From NCBI GenBank assembly GCA_946406115.1, contig OX291551.1, positions 12,028,001-12,092,000 of the forward strand: a DNA stretch of 64,000 nt, in the 5' to 3' direction. The translations under genes and the position numbers were made by a program. This DNA comes from Apoda limacodes (taxonomy: Eukaryota > Arthropoda > Insecta > Lepidoptera > Limacodidae). Of the stretch, positions 1-10,762 are shown piece after piece; positions within the stretch are counted from its first letter, which is position 1, and each line of letters opens with the position of its first letter. The notes beneath the pieces were generated by a model. It was not told where the DNA came from. It saw only the letters and a list, made by a program, of their open reading frames with translations, and made no database searches.

Positions 1-206
1 CACTTTTATAAGTTTTTTCGTGTTTTGAAGAGCACATGTGTGTCACATGACAGAAGGCTTTTAATGGCTTAAATACTCTGGCAGTCAAAGGACAAACCTT
101 CCTCTCAAAAAAGGCCTGTGGCCCTGCTGTGCAGTGGTGACGTAGAGCGTCTAAGGCAACACGTTCATTTTAAGGTACTAAACCATGAAAGTGTGTTTTT
201 ACATTT

Positions 207-246
207 ACTTACTTACGTACTTACTTACGTACTTACTTACTTATTT
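207..246. repeat. (ACTT)n microsatellite
   Basis: About ten tetranucleotide units, with two ACGT variants interrupting the ACTT series. Seen directly; no function implied. Confidence 0.9.
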
Positions 247-496
247 AGTCCATCATGCACAATTATTTGTAATGTGTGCTTAAATTAATAAATAAAAATA
301 AGGTATCTCTAGGTACAAATTATTATTTTTTGTTTTCGCTGCGTCTCAAATGACCGAGATTTTACTCAAAAACACTACTAAATGTTTAAACTACATTCGA
401 AGAATGAAAACACAGGAATTACACCTATTCTGGATTACTAATAAATTGAAAAAATATGGACAGAAAAGGTTCTAGTAATAGTTATTTGTTATACAA

Positions 497-647
497 GTGA
501 GCAAAAACGTTTTTTGGTAGAAGTGCTGACTTTAAATCCTAAGCTAGCGAAGTGCGCTAGAATTAACTTGCTACGCTCGTGATTTAAATATAGACTACTG
601 AGCATAGCGAGGGATTTAAAGGCACGAAACCGAAAAAATTTGCTCAC
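497..647. mobile_element. Short MITE with ~40-bp terminal inverted repeats
   Basis: The left end begins GTGAGCAAAAACG and the right end, reverse-complemented, begins GTGAGCAAATTTT. Both arms continue through a T-rich stretch to a shared TTTAAATCC motif, so the two halves fold on each other. The centre holds further GCTAGCG/CGCTAGC-like short palindromes. There is no coding capacity. The element sits beside, and is read through by, the transposon-protein fragment at 687-794. No clear target duplication was found. Confidence 0.6.
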
Positions 648-660
648 GCGTCCAACATAC

Positions 661-1228
661 AACTTTTCACCTCTACCAGCGAGAAGAATATTTTCATGTG
701 ACTTTTCTGGTAAAAAGTTAAGTTCGGCATTGGAGACTTGTTGTCTTAATTCTTCTGTAGTCAGAGAAATATCGTCGTAGCTTGTATCGCTCATTTTTGT
801 AAAAAACAGAATGATTAAATAAATAAACAATCTTATGTGCAAAAAACTAGCTTGCCGCCATTTTACTTGTTTTTTTTAATTGAGGTTGCGTCCGGAATTG
901 TACCTACTACAACCTCTGCCATTGCTATCAAAACAACGTATGTAATTTTTAAGTTAGCTGTATAAACTTTTATTATACTAATAATTCATAAAAACTCACT
1001 TAAAAACGAAAAAATGCTATGTATTTATATTCTTAATTAAAATGAACAAGGTTAAGTATTTGTTTCGAAATTTGTTTCTGGTACATTGTTTTTTTCCATC
1101 ATCGGGTTAAATCCAAAAAGTCAATGTTCAAACAGTGAATTACTTTGCCTGACTAGGCAGTAAAATTCGATTTTGTTGACTGAATTTGGACAGCAAAACT
1201 ATCCTTTTCGTGCTGGTGAGGTAAAAAA
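661..1228. mobile_element. TIR-bounded DNA element, copy 1 of 2
   Basis: The left end reads cttttcacctctaccagcga and the right end, reverse-complemented, reads ttttttacctcaccagcacg: imperfect terminal inverted repeats of about 22 bp. The internal stretch from about 880 to 1225 (starting 'attgaggttgcgtccgg') recurs at 12245-12712, where the same end sequence also closes the copy. This copy keeps an N-terminal protein fragment (687-794) that the second copy has lost. Class is uncertain; the fragment hints at a tyrosine-recombinase-type (Crypton-like) or ZMYM/QRICH1-like source. Confidence 0.6.
687..794 (-). pseudogene. N-terminal fragment of a transposon-type protein
   Basis: The minus-strand frame starts with Met (codon at 794-792) and reads MSDTSYDDISLTTEEL, then RQQVSNAELNFLPEKS, before running into the element's own terminal repeat and then the neighbouring MITE. 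The LTTEEL...LLPEKS pattern resembles the start of short proteins in insect genomes that precede a KYE.aY..F..W segment, seen in Crypton-like recombinases and QRICH1/ZMYM-type proteins. This is remembered family resemblance, not a search result. The catalytic part is absent, so it is a relic. The open frame upstream of this Met (to 842) has no support. Confidence 0.4.
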
Positions 1229-2482
1229 TCGTTTACTATTCTTTTGCACGGCACGTTACTGGCACCACGGCAGTGCTAGGTTTGCAAAAACATTTAAGGC
1301 GGAATATCATGTTTTTTATATTTTTGTTAATTCGATTTAATTTTGTGATTAAATTTCTGTTTCGCCATTTGTAAGTTTTCTATCAAAAGTCTTTTTTCCC
1401 CTGCGTTTTTGACTAAAACTCTATACATACACGTCTCGGCCGTGAGGCAAACCATTTCATTGCACTGGTTGTATCCGTTTCGACATCACTTCACTGAGTA
1501 TTTTGTAATAGGTAATGATTTACTTAGGTATGCATTAAAAAACTACAACTATGAAAATAGGACAAGAAACCTGAAAACTGCAAAAACTAAAAAACACAAA
1601 CGTTGGAATATGACCGTTTACGAACTACGACCACTCGGGTATGTATACCTGACCGTAGATAACCGAAGCTATGGGAACAAGACACTGAAAATATATATTG
1701 CCACTAGGGGAAAATAAAACGCAGGTACTGCAACAGTGCTACAAAATAACGAAATCATAACATTAAAAATTTATATTTTTGCTTAACCTACCGATAATGG
1801 AAACTATACGAAAAAAGCCCATTAACGACTTTGAACTGAATACCTTTACAAGACAATTAAATGCGAAGGATGATATGCCAGTGAAGTAACAAAAGGAATA
1901 AGAATTGCAATGCTGATACAGAAAAACAAAACTACTGAAGCCATGGATATCCATCGAATAAGCTGGTGCAAACAAATACCATCAAGTCCTAAACTACCTG
2001 CCGTATCTACGTCGTCTTATTGGTGTCTCGGGCAGACGTAAAAGGCACACATGAGATCGCCATGAGATAGATGGGACACTTCTAGAATCACTCACTGCTG
2101 CTGACTGGAATCGCCGCATACCTTTCAGTGGTTGAGTACCCTCCGTTTTTGCAATTTACAATTTTGCAATTGCCACCTTTTTGAACGCTTGCGCTGTTCC
2201 AGCCCGCTGTTTTAACCCCTTTACAGGATCCCGCCACTGAACGTTTTTCCCATGTGACTCGTTCCTTGAGTCCTTGCAGTGGAACGCTGGCTGGTAAGAC
2301 GCTGGAACGGAACGGATAATATATATAAGTCTCGGCCGTGAGACCATTGCTGGATTCATATTATTGACAGACTTGCCGGCCTTCGGACCGGCTTTCAAGG
2401 TCTACTCATTCAGCAAAAATACTTACTAATGTACTATTAATCTTCCAAAAATACAGATGAAGGTATTAAGACTCGCAGTTTT
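1229..2482. other. Unassigned AT-rich stretch with two weak open frames
   Basis: A 102-residue plus-strand frame (1409-1717) and an 80-residue minus-strand frame (2156-2398) have no motif I recognise. The words gtctcggccgtgag (about 1432 and 2330) occur near each. The 1980-2400 part is more GC-rich than its surroundings and could be a decayed LINE end, but no diagnostic motif could be read. Confidence 0.35.
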
Positions 2483-3230
2483 TTAGCGTTCCGTGGTGAA
2501 AAAGGAACTCTTATAGTTTCGTCATATCTGTCCGCAGCTTAGATCAAAAACTATTTGTACTAGAAAGCTGTAATTTGGCATGGGTAAAAAAAATAATTAG
2601 CCGACAAAGTGGTAAAACAGAATTAAAAAAATAAAATTAATCTCCCACGTAAAGCAGGGATAAATATTTTTTTCTCGTTTACCACTGGGTGTCGTTGGAT
2701 AGGTCTTTTAAAATATTGAGGGTGTGTGAAAACCATTTTTCGATGCAGCGATGCGTTTACGAATTATTAAGCTCGGAAGTGCAAATTTTTGTTTAGAGCC
2801 CATTGTCCCCCCCTACTGCCAGCTAAATGGCTGTTCTTGGGTGTGTGAAAAAAATCATAGGAGTAGCATATAAAACGAAATTAAAAGGAAAAGTATCATA
2901 GCTAAGTAGGATTTACAACTTATTTAATGAGTAATAGTCGACTAACTTATTTATGTTGTCGGAAAAGTAAAAATTTCGAACAAATTACATAAAAACGTAC
3001 TTAGATGAGGTACTTGTGTAAAACAGGTGATAAGTATAAGTTTATGAACTATGTAAGATTGCAGAAAAATAGAATTATAACATTCTAAAAATACAAATAC
3101 TTACTGTATTGGATGGGAGACCGCTTAGCGGCACACTTTTTGTCTTTGTTAGTGTTTGTAAATTACTAAAATGGTAGCAGGTACGGAACGCCTGGTGCGC
3201 GAGTCCGAGTCGCACTTGGTCGGTTTTTTT
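2483..3230 (+). mobile_element. Divergent 'gttccgtag...cgagtcgcacttgg' dispersed repeat
   Basis: The head reads cgttccgtggtgaaaaagga, followed by the shared phrase 'actagaaagctgtaatttggca'-like text. The tail ends ggtacggaacgcctggtgcg and then cgagtccgagtcgcacttgg before a T run. The same tail closes the copies at 28490-28923, 34205-34650 and 39112-39558. The middle differs from those copies, so this is a related subfamily. Noncoding; recognised as a lepidopteran interspersed repeat from memory. Confidence 0.6.
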
Positions 3231-3777
3231 CTTTCCTCATCATAACAAAGTCATCATTCTGTATCGACCTGCACCAAGAAATTAAAAAAAATGGCAGCTC
3301 AAAAAACCCACGTGTCAATTTTTTATTTGTCCGTATGCAATCTATTCTTTCGTTTGAACATACGCACGGAATGTGTTAAACCCAAATTAAATAAAAAGAA
3401 AAGAAAAGGAAATATTTAAAGCGCAACACAAGTAGCTACATACCTACTTGTCTAGATGACTACACATTATTTGCGACAAGCCAAAAAGGACTTCACTGAG
3501 CATAAAACTGCAGCAGCCTAGATATATGAAAATAAATTTCCTGTAAGTTTCAATAGTTTCTTTTTCGACCTATTAAATCTGCGATACGTAAGTTGGGACT
3601 AAATACATAACTTTGTAAATTCCATGTCTGCCATCAAAGTCATCATAATGACCTTTTTTACACAAAAGCTTACACCAGCTTAGCGTATGTGTAACATATT
3701 TATCTGTGAAGCAAATTCCGTTAAAACCAGTAATCCTAAGTGAAACAAATATAATCAATAACCAACATTTTGAACAT

Positions 3778-3950
3778 TTGTTCGATTTAAGAGAAGTAAG
3801 CTTCACAAAATAGGTATGTTTACGTGAAAAATTTAAAAATTCAGTAATCTAATTGATAAAGAAACTTTATAATAATATATCTTTTTATACTCTAATATAA
3901 ACCCAGTTAGTTGTACAAATAAATCAATGCAAGCTTAACAAAAATATCTC
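3778..3950 (+). repeat. Direct repeat, left copy
   Basis: About 170 bp starting 'tttgttcgattta' and ending near 'cccagttagttgtaca..aaatcaatgca' recur at 5132-5325 with small indels. The two copies flank the jockey-like LINE relic at 3983-4625, so the LINE may lie inside a local duplication. Confidence 0.65.
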
Positions 3951-3982
3951 TTTAACGACTTAAGTTAAATTATTATAGAACG

Positions 3983-4625
3983 CCACTAAGTTCCGTTTTG
4001 GAGGTAAAGCGCGGTGAACTTGTGTCTCCAACTCGAGATCACGCTGTCCAAGTTCTCTGACTGGGCTCGGGAAAACTTGGCCTGATTCAACCCTACTAAG
4101 ACACAAGTCTGTACCGCTAAGTAAACCCCATTTATTGTGGTCGTACAATTCCAGAACACTCCCTTCTCCATCTCCAAGAGCATTGGGATCCTTGGTGTTG
4201 ACATCTCCAGCGATGTTCAGTTCCGAGATTATTTGCATGACAAGGTGTACTCAACAGAGCGGGGCAGTGCTTCACGTCGGGGCAGAGGTTGCTGCTTTAC
4301 AAGTCGCAAGTTCGGCCCCATATGGAGTACTGCTGCCATCTCTGGCCGGGTGCACCCGGATACCAGCTTGGCCCGTTTGACTCGGTTCAACGACGGGCTG
4401 TGATAATTGTCGACGATTGCCTCACTGTGTGTTTTATACCGCTTGTATTATGGGATATGTTCTGAGGAATTGTTCGAAATGATACCGACGGCTACTTTTT
4501 ACCATCGCACCGCTCGCCATCCGCAGGAAATTCATTCTCGCACTTTAGAACCGAAATGGTCGCGTACAGTTCCAGAGAAACTTCCTCCCGCGAACACTTG
4601 GGCTGTAGAATAAGCTAAAATTACA
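3983..4625 (+). pseudogene. Jockey-like LINE reverse transcriptase, C-terminal relic
   Basis: Reading across frames recovers consecutive pieces of a LINE RT C-terminal region: LSKFSDWAREN, then FNPTKTQVC, IGILGVDISSDVQFRDYL, LLYKSQVRPHMEYCCHLWPG, QLGPFDSVQRRAVIIVDD, YRLYYGICSEELFEMIPTA and FQRNFLPRTLGL. In insect jockey-like elements these lie after the catalytic YADD box in this order. Several frameshifts and in-frame stops (for example the Trp after the final GL is a stop) show it is dead. The 5' half, including endonuclease and catalytic RT motifs, is missing, as expected for 5'-truncated insertion. The same family recurs on the minus strand at 20420-20625, 20930-21066, 21500-21815, 53640-54125 and 56740-56970. 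Confidence 0.85.
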
Positions 4626-5131
4626 TAGCAAACTGCCATTGTGAGGATCCAAAGCTTTTTTGCGTAGGCATTTTATTAATTGTGTACGAATAAATATATT
4701 CAATTCCTAGACGATAGCGTTTTAGAAGTATACTTTAGTAAAGTTATCACATATAATTGTGTCTATTCTACGAATTTTATTATTCGGTTATTTTGAAAAC
4801 AGTTTTTTTAACTTGGCTAGAAATACATACACAGATTTACTGATATTTCTTTAATATTTCGCTGTCAGAAATTGCTAATTTAGTAATTTTTTCAAATTTA
4901 ACTTTACGCTAGATTAAAACGCAGGATATACAGAAATTGCTTAGTTATTCATTTAGTTTTATCAAAAAAATCCTTAAAAATGACGAATCTGTACTATACT
5001 ATACTTTAAGAAACACTTAAGTTTTTTAACTTCACTTAATTTAAATTTTGATTTTTTACACATCATATACAATTTTAGTGCGAATACCTACAAATTTATG
5101 ACGTCACTGCGTGCTTGCATACCAATAAATT

Positions 5132-5325
5132 TTTTGTTCGATTTAAAAAATAAGTAAGCTTTACAAAGTAGGATTTTTTTTAAATTCAGTAATCTGATTT
5201 ATAAAGAAATTTTATAAGAAAATTTGAAGTAGTCAAAATCCCTTTGAGTTAAATATATCTTTTAATACCCTTATACCCAGTTAGTTGTACACTTAAATCA
5301 ATGCATAACAAAAATACCTTGTTAT
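5132..5325 (+). repeat. Direct repeat, right copy
   Basis: Partner of 3778-3950, sharing 'ttgttcgattta', 'aaattcagtaatct' and 'cccagttagttgtaca'. It carries one insertion, 'gaagtagtcaaaatccctttg', relative to the left copy. Confidence 0.65.
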
Positions 5326-5667
5326 TCCAGCCGCAGACAGACATTTTTATTACTATATGCAGAGCTTTGACATTGTATAGACATCTGGTCTAGTTATTAA
5401 AAGGTCTTAAAATATTAACCCATTTTAGAGTCTTGTTCTATAATAGGAAATAAAACTTCTTATTCACTAAGGTATATCATTAGTTCATTAGTTAAGTAAC
5501 TTTTGATGATTACTCCGTTGGGACTAATGTAATAGAACGGAGTTTATTAGGGTTGAATGAAGTGTTCTGAGGTTATTTTGACTTTTTATTGCGAACCCTA
5601 GCCTTCGAACTTTCACACAGTAAACATTTTATTGAAAATGTTGTGTCATGATAAGCTTTTATAGTAA

Positions 5668-5881
5668 ACTAGCTTTTGCCTGCGGTTTCACATGTCCTAA
5701 ATTTCGTTATCGGATTATAGAAAAAAACTGACTTACACTTGACGTTTCCAAGGAGTCAATGTTCTTGCCCGGGACTCAAACTATCTCCATGCCTAATGCA
5801 TCTCAATCGATGGAGCGGCTTAAGCGTGAAGAGGTTACAGAAAGATAGAGTTACTTCCGCGTTTATAATATTTATATGGAT
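5668..5881 (+). mobile_element. 'actagcttttgcc...tatggat' short interspersed repeat
   Basis: Starts actagcttttgcctgcggtt, passes through 'gacttacacttgacgttt', 'cccgggactcaaactatct' and 'agcgtgaagaggttacag', and ends 'tataatatttatatggat'. This is the very common lepidopteran repeat also found at 29177-29408, 33657-33885 and 37190-37449. Noncoding. It may be a SINE or a Helitron-derived Lep1-type repeat; the class cannot be settled here. The open frame over 5739-6095 is a read-through of it. Confidence 0.75.
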
Positions 5882-5889
5882 ACTAGTAT

Positions 5890-7510
5890 ACTGTATTGTA
5901 ACTCGAAGACTGTTTCTAATTGATGTGTTTTCAACGTTTTTCAGATACTATATCTATTCTACTTGTAAACTAATGAGCGTAAGACTCATTTCTATCGAAA
6001 CTTCAAAAATAATAAAAAATAAACAAAGAACTAGAAAGCAATTTACCTTAAATTTTGTTTTGGAATATTATAGACACCATATGGGAAAACAATAAACAAA
6101 GTAAAACGGAACATAGCGATTATCAGTCGGATTCCGTATTAGGGAAACAAGAGTAGAGGGTAGGTGTTTGGATAGAGCCGAATTGAGCCGATAAGGGATC
6201 CTGCCTCACTGATAGTCGTTATATTTCGTATTAGCGTTTAATATTATATTTATGTTGGTTAAATTATAGATTTTAGGACTTGTTTTTTAACTTGTTTTTA
6301 AATTGTCAGTTTATGGCCATCATGTTTATTTTATGGTGACGTAATGTAGGCTATACTTGTAGGACTTTCGCATTAAGAGAGAAGACAAACCTGACTTGTT
6401 TAAATCCACCACGCCGTTACAGTTACACGACGCGCCAAAGATTTAGACGTACTCACATTCATACCTATTTTTATACGGGTGTGTGTAAACCCGAAAAAAT
6501 TCTCCTTTTGACAGTCGGGTAAAAATTGGGTTCATAAGTTTATTGTATTAACCTTATTGTACGTATATTTAAAATAATTAAACTAATAATATTGTTTTCT
6601 GTATGTGTAAAAACACTACACGCCTTTTGGCACTCGGGTAAAAAGTCGACTTCTGTTATTTTTATAGTTGAATTTAACATGATTAAAATGGAAATAAAAA
6701 CTACAAAGGGGCATGGTGTAACTAAATGAGAATTGGATTAACATGCTATTTTTTGACTTTGGATCTGAATTCAGAAACCTATATCTTTGGCTCAATTTAA
6801 TTCTTACATCATGCGACATCACACAACATAACAGTTAGAGTTCTATACTTACCTACTTACCACTTACCTAGATACATACATACCCACACACTTATATAAC
6901 CATACACCCACATACTCATTATGTTAGCGGTTTTAAAAGCCCGAGGCAATTAATTAATCTTTCACAACTTAATTAGTTTAATTAGTTTTAAGGTGGTAAA
7001 ATTAGAATACACACAACCAAATTTTTTTTTTTTTTTTTGTATAATTTTAAGTTACCGAACCAAAATGAAGCACGTGTATCCACAAATGTCTGAAAATGAA
7101 ATATATTTGCACAATGTGCTTAATTTTAATAAAGGAAAACTCATTCGAAAGTTTTCCTTATAAAATTGTTACATGTACAAGTTTCTGTTTGAAAATATTC
7201 CTTAGACTTTGATTAAATTTTCAATCCTTGGAATTTGATTCTTCAAATCTTCATAACTTTGCCGAACTTCATTCTATTGTTGAATTCTTAATAATTAAGA
7301 ATTTATGGAAATATAAAATATTCAAAAATAAAGAAAGAAGTTTTGAGTTGACTGAACTCCGTTGATGGTGATAAAATTTAACGGATATTTTGACACTGAT
7401 GCCTTTGTTACAGAATTAGGTATATATATTCCCTTCCGATCCCTGACGTGGACATTTTCAATAATTTAGCCAAAAAAAACTTTGTTTCATTTTTTTCATA
7501 CGAAAAGCAG
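5890..7510. other. Intergenic AT-rich DNA, no gene seen
   Basis: Holds two partial copies of a ~45-bp phrase ending 'cgggtaaaaa' (about 6484-6526 and 6604-6644), a low-complexity ac/ta-rich stretch (6845-6925) and a T homopolymer at about 7022-7038. No coding or structural signal was found. Confidence 0.5.
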
Positions 7511-8419
7511 ATTATTATTCCCTATATAATAGCTCTCTTCGTAGTATTTAAAGGACTAAATTTCATTCTGAGATGCGTCAACCAAAAGCTTAGACATTTC
7601 TTAAAATAATTTATGTGCATCCGACCCCTTGGGCCCATGGTTTTAACAGCAAAAAGGAACAAATACATAGCCCTCTCCCAGAGCTGTGTATTTGCGTCTC
7701 TTGCAATTTTCGGCCACGATTGCAGCAGAATGTTGAAAGATGAGACGGTGCAAGGGTGTCCCAAAAAGTGGCGTCTCTAACTAAAGGACGTCACATCCTC
7801 CAAGATGCTCAAGCGTTGCTGGTATATTACTTACGAGAGCCCGACGAATGATGTCGTTAAGGCTGGCGTGACGCGACCAACGACCTGCACTTTTAATACA
7901 GAAGAACCACTACCATGGGCGGTGACCGGAACGTTGACCATCTTACCACAATGACAGCGATGCGGATCACAAACTGCTGCACCAATACGGAGACAAGTTG
8001 GTAATCGAAATGTTGTGTTATTCAACATTGTTGCGATATTTTTAGAGGGTATTGCTTGTAACCATTGACCTGATTCCCACTGAGAAACAGCAAGAAGACG
8101 AGCCCACTCTGTCAGATTGGACGAAGTTTGAAGAAGGTCATTCCATACCAGCTGACAGAGCGGCCCATCCCACTGTTTCTGTGAAATCAAACTGGTTGGT
8201 AGTTTTGTATTCGGGTTGGTGAGCATTTGTAGCTTATGTGAGAAACATCGAAATTATCCTCACAACGAGATAAGATGTTATTAACGAGGTTTCGTGTGCT
8301 ATGAACGGAAGAAAGAAATTACGAGATAGAAATACTAGAAATTTTCCGGATACCCAAATCACCTAGTCTAAGTGGTAATGAGACTTGAGGCCATGTTCCT
8401 TCGTCAAAACTTATATTAA

Positions 8420-8975
8420 GAGGGCGATATAGGCCAGAAAGCTAATTTCTGTAATTCTAACGTTGTGTATGTCAATGTAAATCATATAAATAAGAAAGCT
8501 AATTTCTGTAATTCTAACGTTGTGTATGTCAATAAATCATTAGATAATGTCATATACATTACTTTATGTTATATACTTTTTAAGTAATTTATACCGTAAT
8601 GACGCCTTGAAACCTTAAATTTTTTGTATGGAATTTAACGTAATTACCGTTTTGTAGTCACATTTTTTGACTTTTCGCTACAACTTAGAGTTTATGCACT
8701 AGATAACAAGCTATTCTAATTTTTTGACCAACTTTCATTACAAGCAAATGCAAAACACGCTTTAAAAATTTGCACAAGTGTTGAAACAACATTCACTTCC
8801 AGATTTTTTATTGCATTAAATACAATATATGAAAATCATTCAGTAAGGTAATGAATGCACTAGACAAAAGCAAGTTTTATAACATATATTTTTTTCAATG
8901 CTTTAGATGCTATAGTTTAGCCACAAAATTTGCACAAAAACGGCGTATTTTCGCGTTCTAGCCTATACCCTAGCC
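8420..8975. mobile_element. TTAA-flanked MITE (piggyBac-type target), copy 1
   Basis: TTAA stands on both sides (8416-8419 and 8976-8979). The ends are inverted: gagggcgatataggccag on the left and ggctagggtataggctag from the right. Removing the insert with one TTAA brings the minus-strand LINE frame back into register (…LANIF then NISFDEGTW…), so the insertion is exact. A second copy lies at 50153-50670, also between TTAA sites. No transposase frame. TTAA duplication is the hallmark of piggyBac-class elements; the family assignment is inference. Confidence 0.85.
8436..8533 (+). repeat. 41-bp internal tandem duplication within the MITE
   Basis: A 41-bp block beginning agaaagctaatttctgtaat occurs at 8436-8476 and 8493-8533, separated by 16 bp. 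The copy at 50 kb has only one such block, so the duplication is private to this copy. Confidence 0.9.
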
Positions 8976-10256
8976 TTAAAGATGTTTGCCAAAATATTAT
9001 GTATTGTATCATCTATTTTTTTTAAAGGTCTGGAAATTGCCAAAAGTTACTAGAACGCAAGTAGTATGTAAAATTTGGAACAAAAGACAATATCGAATAT
9101 TGCTATAATATTGTACGTATTGCGACATGTACATTTAATTTATAAAGACGGCCAGCAGTTAAACTAAAATTTTGCATTCTCTGTTTTATGAAACTAGGAA
9201 AAGATTCTTGCAAAATATCCTATGCTCTAGGAGGTGAAGGTCGCTATCACTTATGACTTTTATATTGCTCGCTACTGACCTAAATTTATCTATGATATCT
9301 GGTTTTCTAACAGACATACTTTACAAACGTTACAAAAATTTCACGTTTCGAATAATTTAGTTGTAAGCTAACTTTTTCGAATTCTTGAGATAACAATATA
9401 AAATCATTGAAAACCGTATTTGCATCGCCACCAAAGGTTCCGTCGTATTAATACCATACATTAAATTTAGAATTCAACTGAAGAATAACCAGACTAAATA
9501 TTGCAGGCCCGAGTGGGTCACCCTGTTGACAACCTACTTCAGAAGATAATAAGTTATGTTTATAGAATAATTTTGAAGCTTTGCCATAACATTGCCACAT
9601 AAAATGTTAAATATTGAGTATTTTATTTTTTATTTCAGTCAGCAGATATTACCCTATCAACAGAATCAAACGCTTTTGAACATCTACCTTCAGCAGCACT
9701 TCACCTAAATTATTCTTTCAAAAAGTTCTTAAAGAATTGATTGCAGCTTCACAGCCACCTCTAGATCCAAAACCCAACTACGTAGGTTGAAAATACCCAC
9801 CTAAATTCTCAGAAACTTCCTAGCAACAAATTTTGGCAGTAAGAACTACGGCAATTGGTCTAATTCCGCCATCTTTTTTCATTAGTGCACACAAATTTGC
9901 ACCGTATAAAATGTCTGTAATGGTCTGATGAACCCACTTTTTAACATCAAATTGACTATAGCTGTGAGGTTTGACAATAAATTGTCACCAGCTTCACCGC
10001 AACCTCCACAGAGCAGATCTTATAAGTGTTGCGGTGATAGGGCATCTATTCCGCCAGCAGAACCACTGCGAAAGGACATAACACCTTTAAGTATATCATC
10101 GGTAGAAACTTGCAAGTAGGGATCATCGGTACAAGGAGGGTTAAGAGAAGAAAGATTGTTTATTGAAGATGGATGGATGTGCGATTGTATCGATAGAGAA
10201 CAATAAATGTGCAGCTGCTTTTATATTATCATCTCCTAGTTTGGATTCTCAACAAG

Positions 10257-10345
10257 TTAGAAAGAGACAAGAGACTCGACTCTGTCACACTTTTGCGACC
10301 TTTTTTTTTTTACAGCTGACTAGGAAATGTGTTGTCTGATTCACT
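10257..10345 (+). repeat. Dispersed repeat fragment, 'empty site' version
   Basis: Reads gttagaaagagacaagagac, then 'cacacttttgcgacc', a T run, and 'acagctgactaggaaatgtgttgtctg'. The same sequence at 27288-27348 and 27900-27945 is interrupted by a ~530-bp element (27349-27876). Confidence 0.65.
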
Positions 10346-10762
10346 ATGTCTGTGGTATATACCTACAAATTAGTGTGTGCAAAATATACACGGCCTTTAT
10401 TTATTTCGGCAATTTGATTTGGTAAGTTAAATATTGCAGACATTAAATAAACCAAAAACAGTACAATAAAGTTTATGAAAGTTTCAGCTCAGAAACTGAA
10501 TTTTAAACTTTTACAATAATGACTAAGTAGTTATGAGAACAAAGAAGTGCTGGTAGCAAAAGTAGCGTTTATTCACTAAGTGGTATTCTTTGTAAAATTT
10601 AATATGTATTCAGGGTGGCTGTCTAGATGGAGGGAATTCAGTACACTAAGATTTGATGATTGCGAAGAGAAAAATAGAAACAAGATAGTTTTTAAAGGTC
10701 GTTGATTCTTTCTTCAGAATATATAATCAGTTTTGTTGATCTAGTTAACCATTAGTAAATGA

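Larger units (their letters stand above)
7520..10230 (-). pseudogene. LINE polyprotein relic with RT and C-terminal zinc knuckle, split by a MITE
   Basis: Read on the minus strand, the pieces run in RT order. From 10.2 kb: DDILKGVMSFRSGSAGGIDA and NLLSNLTAIVNLMLKSGFIR. Then KVDVQKAFDSVDR-like motif A (about 9690-9650, by frameshift), GCQQGDPLGPAIF (about 9534-9498), and WY-stop-YDGTFGGD at about 9460-9436, where the catalytic YLDDG has a stop and a Tyr. Then SQEFEKVSLQLNYSK and IDDTIHNILANIF, a break at 8975-8420, and SFDEGTWPQVSLPLRLGDLG. The end carries LLAVSQWESGQWLQAIPSKN, CDPHRCHCG plus a shifted [20 protein letters not shown] (a CCHC-like knuckle), and a tail to about 7520. Several frameshifts and stops make it non-functional. 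It is nearly full length over the RT region; the endonuclease is not seen. A C-terminal scrap of the same family lies at 13310-13530. Confidence 0.85.

Noticed and set aside
1409..1717. 102-codon plus frame as a gene
   Set aside because: No motif, AT-driven composition (Lys/Asn/Tyr-rich), no start context or splice signals to support it.
7831..8226. 131-codon minus frame as a host gene
   Set aside because: Its neighbours on the same strand give RT motifs in the right order, so it is the C-terminal zinc-knuckle part of a LINE.
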